Of a stretch of DNA of 64,000 nucleotides, positions 15,445-24,043 are shown one piece after another (within the stretch, counting starts at the first letter, position 1; every line of letters begins with the position of its first letter). The DNA lies in NCBI GenBank assembly GCA_024641005.1, contig JAHEDX010000007.1, positions 1 to 64,000 on the forward strand, in the 5' to 3' direction. Below the pieces are notes generated by a model. That model saw only the letters and a list, made by a program, of their open reading frames with translations. It made no database searches and was not told the DNA's origin. This stretch comes from Acidimicrobiaceae bacterium (lineage in GTDB: Bacteria; Actinomycetota; Acidimicrobiia; Acidimicrobiales; Ilumatobacteraceae). Made by a program: the position numbers and the translations under genes.

Positions 15445-16733
15445 CGCTGGCTCGCTTTCAGTGCACGTGAGAGGTCGTCGATGATGTCGTCGGGGTCCTC
15501 CAGACCGACCGACAGTCGGATCAGGTCCTCACCGATGCCGGACGCCTCGAGCTGGTCGGACGTGAGCTGGCCATGCGTCGTCGAGCCCGGGTGGATCACG
15601 AGTGTCTTGGCATCACCGACATTGGCGAGGTGCGAGGCGAGCTGCACCGCCTCGATGAACTTGCGGCCGGCGGCTCGCCCGCCCTTGACGCCGAAGCTGA
15701 GGATCGCTCCGGCCCCCTTCGGGTACAGACGCTTGGCGAGTTCGTGATCCGGATGCGACGGCACCCGTGGATGTTTCACCCAGCTCACGGCGTCGTTCGT
15801 CTGCAGCATCTCGAGTACACGGTCGGTGTTGTCGATGTGGCGGGCCATCCGCAAGGGCAGCGTCTCGATGCCCTGGAGCAGCGCGAACGCGTTGTGTGGG
15901 CTCATGCATGCACCGAAGTCGCGCAACCCTTCGGCGCGGGCCCGCATCCCGAGCGCGGACGGGCCGAACTCCTCTGCGAACACCACGCCGTGATAGCCGG
16001 CGTACGGTTCGGTCATCGTCGGGAACTTGTCGCTCGCCATCCAGTCGAACCGCCCGCCATCGACGACGACCCCGCCGAGCGCGGTGCCGTGGCCGCCGAG
16101 GAACTTGGTGATCGAGTGGGTCACGATGTCGGCGCCGTGCTCGATCGGACGGAAGAGGTACGGCGTCGAGAACGTCGAGTCGACCATCAAGGGGAGGCCG
16201 TTCGCGTGGGCAACCCCGGCGACCGCTTCGACGTCCATCACCTCGATGCCAGGGTTTCCGAGCGTCTCGCCGTAGAACAGCTTGGTGTTCGGTTGGATCG
16301 CGGCCTCGAACGCGCTGGGGTCGCGCGGGTCGACGAAGGTCGTGGTGATCCCGAACCTCGGCAGGGTGAGACGCATCATGTTGTACGAACCGCCGTACAG
16401 GTTCTTGGAGGCGACGATGTGATCGCCGGCGCTGAGCAGCGACGCTACGGCCAGGTGCAGCGCGGCGGTGCCGCTCGCGGTGCACACGGCGCCGACCCCG
16501 CCTTCCAGCGCCGCCATCCGTTCCTCGAGCACGGCGACCGTGGGGTTGGAGATCCGGCTGTAGATATGGCCGGGTGCCTCCAGGTTGAACAGTGCAGCCG
16601 CCTCGTCGGTGTCGGGGAACGAGTACGACGTCGTGAAGTAGATGGGTACGGCCCGCGCTCCGGTGGTGGGATCGGGCCGTTGTCCGGCGTGCAGACTGAG
16701 CGTGTCGAATCGCAGGAAGTCGGGTTCCACCAT
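15441..16733 (-). CDS. metY: O-acetylhomoserine (thiol)-lyase / Cys-Met metabolism PLP enzyme
   Basis: A 430-residue PLP enzyme that makes homocysteine from O-acetylhomoserine and sulfide, or a close relative in the Cys/Met gamma family. Visible features are 'VPIYFTTSYSFPDT' near the N-terminus, 'YSRISNPTVAVLEERMAALEGG', 'ASGTAALHLA', the PLP lysine in 'THSITKFLGGHG' and the C-terminal 'IHPGSTTHGQLTSDQLEASGI...LIRLSVGLED'. The last motif favours MetY over cystathionine enzymes. A TAATCT box lies six bases before the ATG, suggesting a leaderless mRNA. It forms an operon with the hydrolase, whose start overlaps its stop. Confidence 0.88.
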   Translation of the reverse strand: MVEPDFLRFDTLSLHAGQRPDPTTGARAVPIYFTTSYSFPDTDEAAALFNLEAPGHIYSRISNPTVAVLEERMAALEGGVGAVCTASGTAALHLAVASLLSAGDHIVASKNLYGGSYNMMRLTLPRFGITTTFVDPRDPSAFEAAIQPNTKLFYGETLGNPGIEVMDVEAVAGVAHANGLPLMVDSTFSTPYLFRPIEHGADIVTHSITKFLGGHGTALGGVVVDGGRFDWMASDKFPTMTEPYAGYHGVVFAEEFGPSALGMRARAEGLRDFGACMSPHNAFALLQGIETLPLRMARHIDNTDRVLEMLQTNDAVSWVKHPRVPSHPDHELAKRLYPKGAGAILSFGVKGGRAAGRKFIEAVQLASHLANVGDAKTLVIHPGSTTHGQLTSDQLEASGIGEDLIRLSVGLEDPDDIIDDLSRALKASQR

Positions 16734-16838
16734 GAGGCGAGATTACCGACAGGTGGCCGTGCCGAACACACGTGCCGGACGCGGCGACCGGGGAGTGCCG
16801 TCAGGGCGTGAACGGTGTCCCGTCGGTGGCCGGCCGCG

Positions 16839-17789
16839 TCAGGCCGAGGTCTGGCGGAGTACGGCGAGGCGTGCGGCGACGCCTGCATCGGCGAGTCGGT
16901 CGTGTGCGGATGTGAGCGCCGCCTGTGTGGTCGCCGCCCGGCGCCGAGCGTCCATCGGGTTGCGACCCATCGCGACGACATCGCCCGATGTCGGCTGGAA
17001 CGTGAGCACCTCGGTGCCAGAGTCGCGAAGGCGGCGCACCTCCCGGGCGAGTTGACGGGCGTGCACCGATCGGCCGCTGACCAGGGAGGTTCGTCGCGCT
17101 GCACCGGTCGTCGACATCGGCGAGACGATCACCACGAGGTCGAGCCCGGCACCGGCGAGCAGGTCTGCATTGGTGGGGGAGTGAACACCTCCGTCGACGT
17201 ATCGCCGGCCGTCACGGACGACCGGGGCGAACACGCCGGGGATGGACGACGATGCCTGGACGGCGACCCCGATCGGCACGTCGTGTTCGTCGCGGCCGAA
17301 CACGACCCGATCACCACGGTCGAGGTCGACGGCGCAGACCCACAGCGGGCTGGCGGGCCAGGAGCGGCCGGCGTACATCGCGCTGATCCGTTCGCCGATC
17401 ACGTCGGCCGAGATCGTTCCACTGGGCAACAAACCTGCCAGCGCTTTGGCAGGGTGGAAGCCGGAGCGCACGACCAGTCCCGGAGACGACGGGAGTGGGG
17501 CCCGCGAACCTGGGCGGGGCCGCAGATCGATGGCAGGTGGGGCTCCGGTGTGTCCGACGAGCGCTGTCGCCTCCGCGGAGATTGCTTGGCCGAGGCTGCG
17601 CGGTGCGAGGTCGAGCGGTGGGAATCCGGCCCGCAGTGTCGCGCCGACCCCGGAACCCGCTGAGGTGCCAACGATCAGGTCGGCATCGCGCGCGTCGAAC
17701 CCCTCCTCGGCCAGCGCCGTCAGGACCCCTGCGTGATACGCGGCCCCGACGATGCCCCCGGCCCCGAGCACGACCCCGATCGTTGGCAC
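16839..17789 (-). CDS. Patatin-like phospholipase
   Basis: A 316-residue patatin-fold lipid acyl hydrolase. It has the glycine-rich oxyanion loop 'LGAGGIVGAAYHAGVL' (8-23), the nucleophile serine in 'VGTSAGSG' (GxSxG, about 40-47) and the catalytic aspartate in 'YVDGGVHSPTN' (DGG, about 198-200). These form the Ser-Asp dyad of the family. The frame opens with GTG at 17789. It lies in a run of minus-strand genes (19.9 to 14.6 kb). The lipid substrate is unknown. Confidence 0.88.
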   Translation of the reverse strand: MPTIGVVLGAGGIVGAAYHAGVLTALAEEGFDARDADLIVGTSAGSGVGATLRAGFPPLDLAPRSLGQAISAEATALVGHTGAPPAIDLRPRPGSRAPLPSSPGLVVRSGFHPAKALAGLLPSGTISADVIGERISAMYAGRSWPASPLWVCAVDLDRGDRVVFGRDEHDVPIGVAVQASSSIPGVFAPVVRDGRRYVDGGVHSPTNADLLAGAGLDLVVIVSPMSTTGAARRTSLVSGRSVHARQLAREVRRLRDSGTEVLTFQPTSGDVVAMGRNPMDARRRAATTQAALTSAHDRLADAGVAARLAVLRQTSA

Positions 17790-17854
17790 CCGTCGAGTAT
17801 GCCAGCGCTACCCGCCCGGTTCGACGGCGACGGCCCCGTCGCCTCCCGCTGTGA

Positions 17855-18688
17855 TCAGGGCCCGAGGCGCCGGGTTACGTAGGCCATGGCCCGATCGGGC
17901 AGGAAGCGTTCGAGGACGCCTGCCGCCTTGGCGTCGCGACCGACGAGATAGCGATAGCGAGGTCGCTTGCGGGTCAAGGCACGCTCGACGACGGCGGCGA
18001 CGTCGTCCGCGGGCACGCCGGCGCGCTCTTGGCTGTCGAGCCCGCGGCGGATCTCGTCGATGGCGTCGGCATACAACTCGTGCGCCTCAGTCGGCAGTCG
18101 CTGCTCGAGCTCGTCGGCCAACGTGCGACCCTTGTCCCAGATAGGGGTGCGCACCGCGCCGGGCTCGACGACCGAGACGGCGATCTCCCACGGGGACAAC
18201 TCCTCGCGGAGGGATTCGGCGATCGCCTCGATCGCGTGCTTCGACGCGCCGTAGGGACCCACCAATGGTGTCGACACCCGGCCCGAGATGGAACCGATGA
18301 ACACCACACGCCCGTGAGCTCGCCGCAACCGTGGGATCAGGGCCTTGGTCACCCCGACCTGGCCGAGCACATTGACCTCGAAATGGTCGCGCCAGTCGTC
18401 GAGCGGCAGGAACTCGATCGGGCCACCGCTCACGATGCCGGCGTTGTTGACGAGACCGTCGAGCGCGGTGACACCGAGATCGTCGAGGCGGGCGAGGAGC
18501 GCATCGATGTGGTCCTGGTCGGTGATGTCGAGCATCACGGGAACGATCGAGGCGTGCAGGCCGACGAGTCGTTCACCGTCTGCTTCGCGGCGAACTCCGG
18601 CGATGACCCGATGGCCTGAGCGGGCGAGCCGTAGGGTGCACGCCTCACCGATGCCGGTCGACGAACCCGTGATCACGAAGGTGGACAT
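17855..18688 (-). CDS. Short-chain dehydrogenase/reductase
   Basis: A 277-residue classical SDR. The cofactor motif is 'VITGSSTGIGEA' (TGxxxGxG, residues 5-16), 'NNAGIVSGG' follows, the catalytic serine is in 'GSISGRVS', and the YxxxK is 'YGASKHAIEA'. The 'VEPGAVRTPIW' loop resembles retinol/17-beta-hydroxysteroid-type SDRs. The ATG at 18688 is preceded by TACTGT exactly six bases upstream, which fixes the start and suggests leaderless expression. The substrate is unknown; a lipid, sterol or retinoid-like alcohol is typical of the subgroup. Confidence 0.87.
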   Translation of the reverse strand: MSTFVITGSSTGIGEACTLRLARSGHRVIAGVRREADGERLVGLHASIVPVMLDITDQDHIDALLARLDDLGVTALDGLVNNAGIVSGGPIEFLPLDDWRDHFEVNVLGQVGVTKALIPRLRRAHGRVVFIGSISGRVSTPLVGPYGASKHAIEAIAESLREELSPWEIAVSVVEPGAVRTPIWDKGRTLADELEQRLPTEAHELYADAIDEIRRGLDSQERAGVPADDVAAVVERALTRKRPRYRYLVGRDAKAAGVLERFLPDRAMAYVTRRLGP

Positions 18689-18737
18689 GGACAGACAGTA
18701 CGCACGAACGCGGAGCGTGCTGGGCGCGCTGCGAGGG

Positions 18738-19175
18738 TCAGGCGCCGATCGTGTTCGCGATGAGTACGTCGCAGGGCGCCTGCTTGAGCACATCGCCGGC
18801 GATCGACCCCAGCACTCGGGCGACGCCCTGAACCCGGCGATTTCCGACGACGATCGTGCGAGCCCCGAGTTCGACGGCCTCCTCGCACATCGCTGTGGCG
18901 GGGGCGCTGTAGCTGACCTTGGTGGTGATCTGGTCGTGAGGAAGCTCTCGAGCCAAGTCCTCGAGGAACGTCTGAGCTTCGGCCTTCGGGTTGACGAACC
19001 ACTGGTCGCCGCCGCTGCCGACGACCTGTTGGCTCGGTTTGCGGGCGATGCAGAACACGATGTGCAGATTGGCGCCGTAGGCGGCGGCGAGCTCGGCGGC
19101 CTTTTCGGCGGCCCGACGGGCGGTGTCGGACTTGTCGACTCCGACGATGATGTCGTTCACACTCGTGCTCCCCAT
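18738..19175 (-). CDS. Universal stress protein (UspA family)
   Basis: A 145-residue single-domain Usp. It starts 'DIIVGVDKSDTARRAAEKAAELA' and ends with the ATP-binding motif 'VVGNRRVQGVARVLGSIAGDVLKQAPCDVL', of the G-2x-G-9x-G-S type of ATP-binding Usps. Such proteins act as stress-responsive signalling or binding modules in the cytoplasm. It sits alone between an SDR gene and a hydrolase gene on the same strand. Confidence 0.9.
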   Translation of the reverse strand: MGSTSVNDIIVGVDKSDTARRAAEKAAELAAAYGANLHIVFCIARKPSQQVVGSGGDQWFVNPKAEAQTFLEDLARELPHDQITTKVSYSAPATAMCEEAVELGARTIVVGNRRVQGVARVLGSIAGDVLKQAPCDVLIANTIGA

Positions 19176-19238
19176 CTCGTGGACCGAACCGGCGTAGCCA
19201 TGACCGGAGTGACTATCACACTGTGTACCCGGCTGCGA

Positions 19239-19949
19239 TCAGTGCTGTTCGAACCAGCGGCGGAGCAGCGCCGTGATCACGTCGGGTTGCTCGACGGTCG
19301 TCATGTGTCCGGCGCCCTCGATGATCTCGAGCCGTGAATTGGGGATGAGGCTCGCGATCTGCTCGTGTTGTTCGACCGGGCTCCACTCGTCGTTGCGGCC
19401 GACGACGACGAGCGTCGGCACGGTGATCGTCGGGAGCAGTGCGGTTGCATCAGGCCGTTCGACCAGGGCGCGGATCTGACGCGCATGCTGATCGGGCGAC
19501 GCCCGCATCACCATGTCGTGCAGCGATCCCATCAGAGCCAGGTCGGCGTGCCGTGAGGGATCGACCATCGGCGGCAGCCAGGCGGCGGCCAGCTCGCTCA
19601 TCCCGCTGTTCGACGACACGTCCACCAGGACCTGTCGGCTCTCCACCTCGCCCGGCGCCACTCCGTGCACGCCGGTGTCGAGGAGCACGAGCGACCGAAT
19701 GCGATCGGGAGCGAGTCGCCACGCCTCGAGCGCGACCCGGCCTCCCATCGAGTGGCCGACCATGTGCACGTTCCCCTGCGCGAGCGTCAGTGCCGCATGG
19801 GCCATCTCGGTGAGGTCGTCGTGTTCCGAGAAGTCGGCGATGACGAAATCGGTGACATCGCGGAGTGCATCTGCCTGCGACCGCCAGACCAGCTCGTCGC
19901 AGAGCAGCCCGGGCAGCGCGACCACCGGCGCTCGCAGCCGGTTGGTCAT
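19239..19949 (-). CDS. Alpha/beta-hydrolase downstream of the MetE-like gene
   Basis: A 236-residue alpha/beta-hydrolase. Features are 'VVALPGLLCDELVWRSQ', the nucleophile elbow 'MVGHSMGGRVALEA' (Ser of GHSMGG), the acid in 'VVVGRNDEWSPVEQH' and the base in 'EGAGHMTTVEQP'. It begins 7 bp after the MetE-like gene, so the two are probably cotranscribed from the promoter region shared with the transporter operon. This links it by context to the aromatic-degradation locus. A role in opening a lactone or cleaving a ring-fission product is possible but not shown. Confidence 0.85.
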   Translation of the reverse strand: MTNRLRAPVVALPGLLCDELVWRSQADALRDVTDFVIADFSEHDDLTEMAHAALTLAQGNVHMVGHSMGGRVALEAWRLAPDRIRSLVLLDTGVHGVAPGEVESRQVLVDVSSNSGMSELAAAWLPPMVDPSRHADLALMGSLHDMVMRASPDQHARQIRALVERPDATALLPTITVPTLVVVGRNDEWSPVEQHEQIASLIPNSRLEIIEGAGHMTTVEQPDVITALLRRWFEQH

Positions 19950-19956
19950 GTGTGGG

Positions 19957-21063
19957 TCAGTTCCACACCTGATCGGCGACGTCGACGACGAGGCGCAGCT
20001 TGGCCCACTGGTCGTCTTCGGTGATCTCGTTGCCGTGGACGGTGCTGGAGAATCCGCACTGCGGGCTCAGACACATCTGGTCGAGATCGACGTACTCGGC
20101 TGCTTCGAGGATCCGTGCCCGGAGCAGAGCCGTGTCCTCGAGTTGAGCGGTCTTCGACGTGACGATGCCGAGCACCAGTGTCTTGTCGTCGGGAAAGAAG
20201 CGCAGCGGAGCGAAGTCGCCGGAGCGTTCGTCGTCGTACTCGAGGAAGTAGGCGTCGACGTTGACCTCGTTGAACAACACTTCGGCGACCGCTTCGTAAC
20301 CTCCGCTCGCGAAGTGGGTGCTGCGGAAGTTGCCGCGGCACAGATGGATGCCCACGGTCAGGTCGTCCGGTCGCCCGTCGATCGCACTGTTGATCAGCGC
20401 CGCGTAGGTGCGCGGCAGCGCATCCGGGTCGTCGCCGCGATCGACAGCTCCCTGACGCATCACCGGATCGCACAGGTACGCGAGGTTGGTGTCGTCGAGT
20501 TGGAGGTACCGGCACCCGGCGTCGTAGAGCGCTGAGATCTCATCGCGGTAGCACTGGGCGAGGTCCTCGAAGAACACGTCGAGATCGGGATACGACTCGA
20601 TGTCGATGCCCCCGCGCCCGCCACGGAAGTGGACCATCGTCGGGGACGGGATCGCGACCTTCGGCGTCTGGCTGGTGTGCCCGGCGACGAAGCGGTAGTC
20701 GTCGACCTGGATCGGGTTGCGGTGCCGGAGCTTGCCGGTGACCGAGATCTTCGGGGGCGTCATGTGCACGGTCTCTTGCGAGCCGGAGCTGGACGCGATC
20801 GCTCCGCTGACCGTGACACCGTCGAGCTGTTCGAGGAAGTCGAGGTGGAACCATGCGCGCCGGAACTCGCCGTCGGTGATGCTCTTGATCCCGGTCGCCT
20901 CGAGCTTCGGGATCATCGCTGCGATCGCGTCGTCTTCGATGGAGCGCAGCTCCGCTCTGTCGATCTCGCCGCGTGCCTGACGTGCCCGGGCGTCGTGGAT
21001 CGCTGCCGGACGCAACAGGCTTCCGACGTGATCGGCACGGAACGGGGGCGCGATGTTGGGCAT
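19957..21063 (-). CDS. Cobalamin-independent methionine synthase (MetE C-terminal domain)-like methyltransferase
   Basis: A 368-residue protein equivalent to the catalytic C-terminal barrel of MetE, like the stand-alone Bacillus YxjG/YxjH type. The zinc ligands are recognisable: His and Cys in 'VGIHLCRGN', a Glu in 'FLEYDDE', and the last Cys in 'SPQCGFSST'. The N-terminal 'RADHVGSLLRP' is the family signature. The start at 21063 gives a leaderless promoter: TTGACA (-35), an 18-bp spacer, TTGGAT (-10), then six bases to the ATG. A GACAATATTGTC palindrome overlaps the -35. It could transfer a methyl group to or from homocysteine. In this setting it may handle methyl groups from methoxylated aromatics, which is speculation. 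Confidence 0.82.
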   Translation of the reverse strand: MPNIAPPFRADHVGSLLRPAAIHDARARQARGEIDRAELRSIEDDAIAAMIPKLEATGIKSITDGEFRRAWFHLDFLEQLDGVTVSGAIASSSGSQETVHMTPPKISVTGKLRHRNPIQVDDYRFVAGHTSQTPKVAIPSPTMVHFRGGRGGIDIESYPDLDVFFEDLAQCYRDEISALYDAGCRYLQLDDTNLAYLCDPVMRQGAVDRGDDPDALPRTYAALINSAIDGRPDDLTVGIHLCRGNFRSTHFASGGYEAVAEVLFNEVNVDAYFLEYDDERSGDFAPLRFFPDDKTLVLGIVTSKTAQLEDTALLRARILEAAEYVDLDQMCLSPQCGFSSTVHGNEITEDDQWAKLRLVVDVADQVWN

Positions 21064-21085
21064 GGAGCGATCCAACCAGGTCACC

Positions 21086-21097
21086 GACAATATTGTC
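21086..21097. promoter_or_regulatory. GACAATATTGTC palindrome, candidate GntR operator
   Basis: A perfect 12-bp palindrome covering the -35 region of the probable leaderless promoter of the MetE-like gene. Its core ACAATATTGT recurs upstream of ligA at 27895-27904. The sharing suggests control by the GntR-type regulator at 30227-30862. Confidence 0.6.
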
Positions 21098-21216
21098 AAA
21101 ACAGTCATTCCGAGAGGCATCGATCGGAGTGCCCACGGCATTCGTCCTGTCGACTCGGTCGGACGTGGGGATTTCGGTGACGCCTCGAACTCCCGCCGGC
21201 CGGCAATTGCGCACAG

Positions 21217-21230
21217 GATTGTGGACAATC
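21217..21230. promoter_or_regulatory. GATTGT-GG-ACAATC dyad upstream of the ABC transporter operon
   Basis: A perfect inverted repeat with 6-bp arms, 74 bp before the transporter gene start. The ATTGT-NN-ACAAT pattern is the same as at 27888-27899 (ATTGT-TG-ACAAT) before ligA. This is the second sign of common regulation of the two operons. Confidence 0.6.
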
Positions 21231-21303
21231 GGGGTGAGCGTGACTACTGTCCCTACCGTGCGACCTGGACCGGTTGTGCATCCATCTCACACGGGGGACC
21301 GAC

Positions 21304-22413
21304 ATGACGAATCACCGACGGGGAAAGACGCTGCGTCTCGGCGCACTGCTCTTCACCTTCACCTTGGCAGCCGCCGCCTGCGGCGGCGACGACGACACCA
21401 CCGCTGACACCACCGCTGCCCCGGCAGCGACCGACGCACCGGCGGCGACCGACGCACCTGCTGCGACCGACGCGCCGACGCCCACCGATGCACCGGTGGC
21501 GACCGATGCGCCGACGGCGACTACTGCGCCGGCCGAGCCCGCAGGGCCGCCCGAGAAGGCCGAGCTGAAGCTCGGCATCATTCCGATCGCGGATGTCGCT
21601 CCTGTCTTCATCGGCATCGAGCAGGGCTTCTTCGCCGCCGAGGGTCTGACCGTGACGACCGAGTTCGCTCAGGGCGGCGCAGCAGCCATCCCGGCGGTCA
21701 TCTCGGGTGACATCGACTTCGCGTTCGGCGCCTACCCGTCGTTCTTCTCGGCGGTGCAAGAGGGCCTGCCCCTCCTCATCGCGACCGAGGCGAACCGTGC
21801 CGCGCCACTGTTCGGTGGGCTGTACTCGATGCCCGACTCCGGGATCACGACGCCGGCCGACATGGCAGGCAAGACGATCGCCGTCAACACGCTCAACAAC
21901 CTCGTGCAGCTCGCCGTCGAGGTGCAGCTCCAGGACGCCGGTCTGACACTCGACGATGTGACCCTGGTCGAGATCCCGTTCCCTGACATGGTGGCCACCC
22001 TCGAGCGCGGCGACGTCGATGTGATCTCCGTCGTCGAACCATTCGGCACGATCGCCAAGAACAGCTTGGGTGCGGTGCTCGTCACCGACATGTTCGCCGG
22101 CCGGATCGAGGACTTCCCGGTCGCCGGCTTCTATGTGACCGAGTCGTTCGCGGCCGACAATCCGAACACCGTGGCGGCGTTCAACCGTGCATTCGCTGCA
22201 GCCGTTGAGTACGCCAACACGGTCGACGATGCGGTGCCGCAGATCCTGCCGACCTACATCTCGACCGCCACGGTCGAGAGCGCCCGCACGCTCAACTACC
22301 CGCTGTTCGTCTCGGGTCTCGACACCGACGTCGTCCAGGTGGTACCGGACTTCATGGCCGACGCCGGGCTGCTCGACGCAACGATCGACGTGACGTCGGT
22401 CATCGTCAAGTGA
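21304..22413 (+). CDS. NitT/TauT-type ABC transporter substrate-binding lipoprotein
   Basis: A 369-residue lipoprotein of the SsuA/NMT1-like family. The signal peptide ends at AAAC-GG (about residue 22). A repetitive Thr/Asp/Ala/Pro linker (AATDAP-type repeats, about 30-75) follows, then the periplasmic-binding fold starting 'ELKLGIIPIADVAPVFIGIEQGFFAAEGL'. The genes behind it encode two permeases and an ATPase. Because ligABC follow in the same direction and share operator motifs, an aromatic carboxylate (phthalate- or protocatechuate-like) is the likely ligand, as in rhodococcal phthalate ABC uptake. Nitrate, sulfonate or taurine are alternatives. Confidence 0.85.
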   Translation: MTNHRRGKTLRLGALLFTFTLAAAACGGDDDTTADTTAAPAATDAPAATDAPAATDAPTPTDAPVATDAPTATTAPAEPAGPPEKAELKLGIIPIADVAPVFIGIEQGFFAAEGLTVTTEFAQGGAAAIPAVISGDIDFAFGAYPSFFSAVQEGLPLLIATEANRAAPLFGGLYSMPDSGITTPADMAGKTIAVNTLNNLVQLAVEVQLQDAGLTLDDVTLVEIPFPDMVATLERGDVDVISVVEPFGTIAKNSLGAVLVTDMFAGRIEDFPVAGFYVTESFAADNPNTVAAFNRAFAAAVEYANTVDDAVPQILPTYISTATVESARTLNYPLFVSGLDTDVVQVVPDFMADAGLLDATIDVTSVIVK

Positions 22414-22472
22414 CGTTGGCGCAGCGACCATGACATCCCGGTCAGCAAATCACGGTTGATCGAATCAAGCTG

Positions 22473-23267
22473 ATGGCATCGGCATCCCGATCGCGCCGCG
22501 TCCCCGTGAAATGGGTGCGCGGCGCGATCGGCGCCGGTGTCTTGTTCGTTGCGTTGGAGGTGCTGACGAGAGCCGAACTCGTCACTGCCGAATATCTTCC
22601 GCCGGCGTCGTCGATCCTGCGCGAGGTGTTCAGCCTGCTGACGACGCGGGCGTTTCTCAGGGATCTCTGGGTGACGATCCAAGCGTGCCTGATCGGGCTG
22701 GCGATCGCCACACTCGTCGCCGTGCCGCTCGGTTTGGTGCTCGGGCTGGGTCGCACTGCGTACAAGGCGACGATCGTCGTGATCGAGTTCCTGCGACCGA
22801 TCCCGTCGGTGGCGTTGATCCCCTTGGCGATCCTCATCTACGGACGCGGCACCGACATGAAGGTGGCGTTGGTCGTGTTCGCGTGCCTCTGGCCGATCCT
22901 GTTCAACACGATCTACGGCATGCACTCGGTCGACCCGGTGGCAGCCGACACGGCGCGGGTGTTCGGGCTCGGCCGCATCCGGATCGGTACCCGCGTCTAC
23001 TTGCGCAGTGCCTCGCCGTTCATCTTCACCGGTTTCAAGATCGCGACGTCGATAGCGGTGATCCTCGCGGTGAGCGCCGAACTGATAGCGGGCGGCTCCG
23101 AAGGCATCGGCATCGTGATGCTCGAGGAGGCCTCGGTCGGCAATCAGAAGACCGTGTACGCAGTCACCATCGTGACCGGCCTGATCGGTCTCGTGTTGCT
23201 GGGAGCGCTCGGCGCTGTCGAACGCCGCATGTTCGCGTGGGCCCAAGCCGAACGGGCAGTGGCATGA
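22473..23267 (+). CDS. ABC transporter permease (NitT/TauT type), first subunit
   Basis: A 264-residue inner-membrane protein with about six helices and the BPD_transp_1 fold. The EAA-type coupling loop is 'DTARVFGLGRIRIGTRVYLRSASPFIFTG' (about 165-195). It resembles SsuC/TauC. Its stop overlaps the start of the second permease (ATGA), so the pair is translationally coupled and should form a heterodimeric pore. Confidence 0.87.
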   Translation: MASASRSRRVPVKWVRGAIGAGVLFVALEVLTRAELVTAEYLPPASSILREVFSLLTTRAFLRDLWVTIQACLIGLAIATLVAVPLGLVLGLGRTAYKATIVVIEFLRPIPSVALIPLAILIYGRGTDMKVALVVFACLWPILFNTIYGMHSVDPVAADTARVFGLGRIRIGTRVYLRSASPFIFTGFKIATSIAVILAVSAELIAGGSEGIGIVMLEEASVGNQKTVYAVTIVTGLIGLVLLGALGAVERRMFAWAQAERAVA

Positions 23268-24043
23268 CGATCTCGCCTCGACTCATCCGCCATGCCAAGG
23301 ATCTCGGCCTGCAGATCATCGTCGTCGCAGCGGTGCTGGCGGTCTGGAAACTCGGCACCGAGTGGGCCGACTCGCTCTATTTCCCCTCACCCAACAAGGT
23401 GTTCGCCGAGGTGTGGAACGGCTGGATCTTGGACTGGTCGAACACCTGGGAGGACAACCTCCAGCCGAGCCTCATGCGGCTGCTGTCGGGGTTCTTCCTG
23501 GCATCGTTCTTCGCGATCACCACCGGCATCGCGATCGGCAGGTCCCGCACGCTGGGTGACTATGTCGAACCCATCATCCACTTCGTTCGTTCGATCCCGC
23601 CGCCGGCGCTGTTGCCCCTGTTCCTCGTGTTGCTGGGCATCGATGACACGATGAAGATCGTGCTGATCGCCACCGGAGTGTTCCCACCGATCCTGTTGAA
23701 CACGATCGACGGCGTCCGGTCGATCGATCCCCTCTACCTCGATACGGCAACGGCCTACCGCATCTCTCGGTCGCGGCGGCTGACCCACGTGATCCTGCCC
23801 TCGGCCGGTCCCAAGATCTTCGCCGGCCTGCGGATCTCGCTGTCGATCGCCGTGATCCTGATGGTGATCTCCGAGCTGATCGCCGCAACGAATGGCGTCG
23901 GTTTCCGGATCCTGCAGGCGCAACGCCAGTTCAAGATGGTCGACCTGTGGGCGGGCCTGGTGGTACTCGGCACGATGGGGGCGTTCCTCAACGGCGTCCT
24001 GTCCCTCGTCGAACGCCGAGTTCTGAGATGGAGACGAGCATGA
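23264..24043 (+). CDS. ABC transporter permease (NitT/TauT type), second subunit
   Basis: A 259-residue six-helix permease. The coupling loop is 'DTATAYRISRSRRLTHVILPSAGPKIFAG'. The conserved 'FVRSIPPPALLPLFLVLLGIDDTMKI' helix is typical of SsuC-like proteins. Both its ends overlap neighbouring genes by 4 bp (ATGA), and a long frame reading through from upstream is not real. Two different permeases rather than one duplicated gene suggest a heterodimer. Confidence 0.87.
   Translation: MTISPRLIRHAKDLGLQIIVVAAVLAVWKLGTEWADSLYFPSPNKVFAEVWNGWILDWSNTWEDNLQPSLMRLLSGFFLASFFAITTGIAIGRSRTLGDYVEPIIHFVRSIPPPALLPLFLVLLGIDDTMKIVLIATGVFPPILLNTIDGVRSIDPLYLDTATAYRISRSRRLTHVILPSAGPKIFAGLRISLSIAVILMVISELIAATNGVGFRILQAQRQFKMVDLWAGLVVLGTMGAFLNGVLSLVERRVLRWRRA

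Noticed and set aside
21411-21540. Tandem repeats coding AATDAP-type units in the transporter lipoprotein
   Set aside because: This is the usual flexible linker between lipid anchor and binding domain in actinobacterial lipoproteins, not a separate element.
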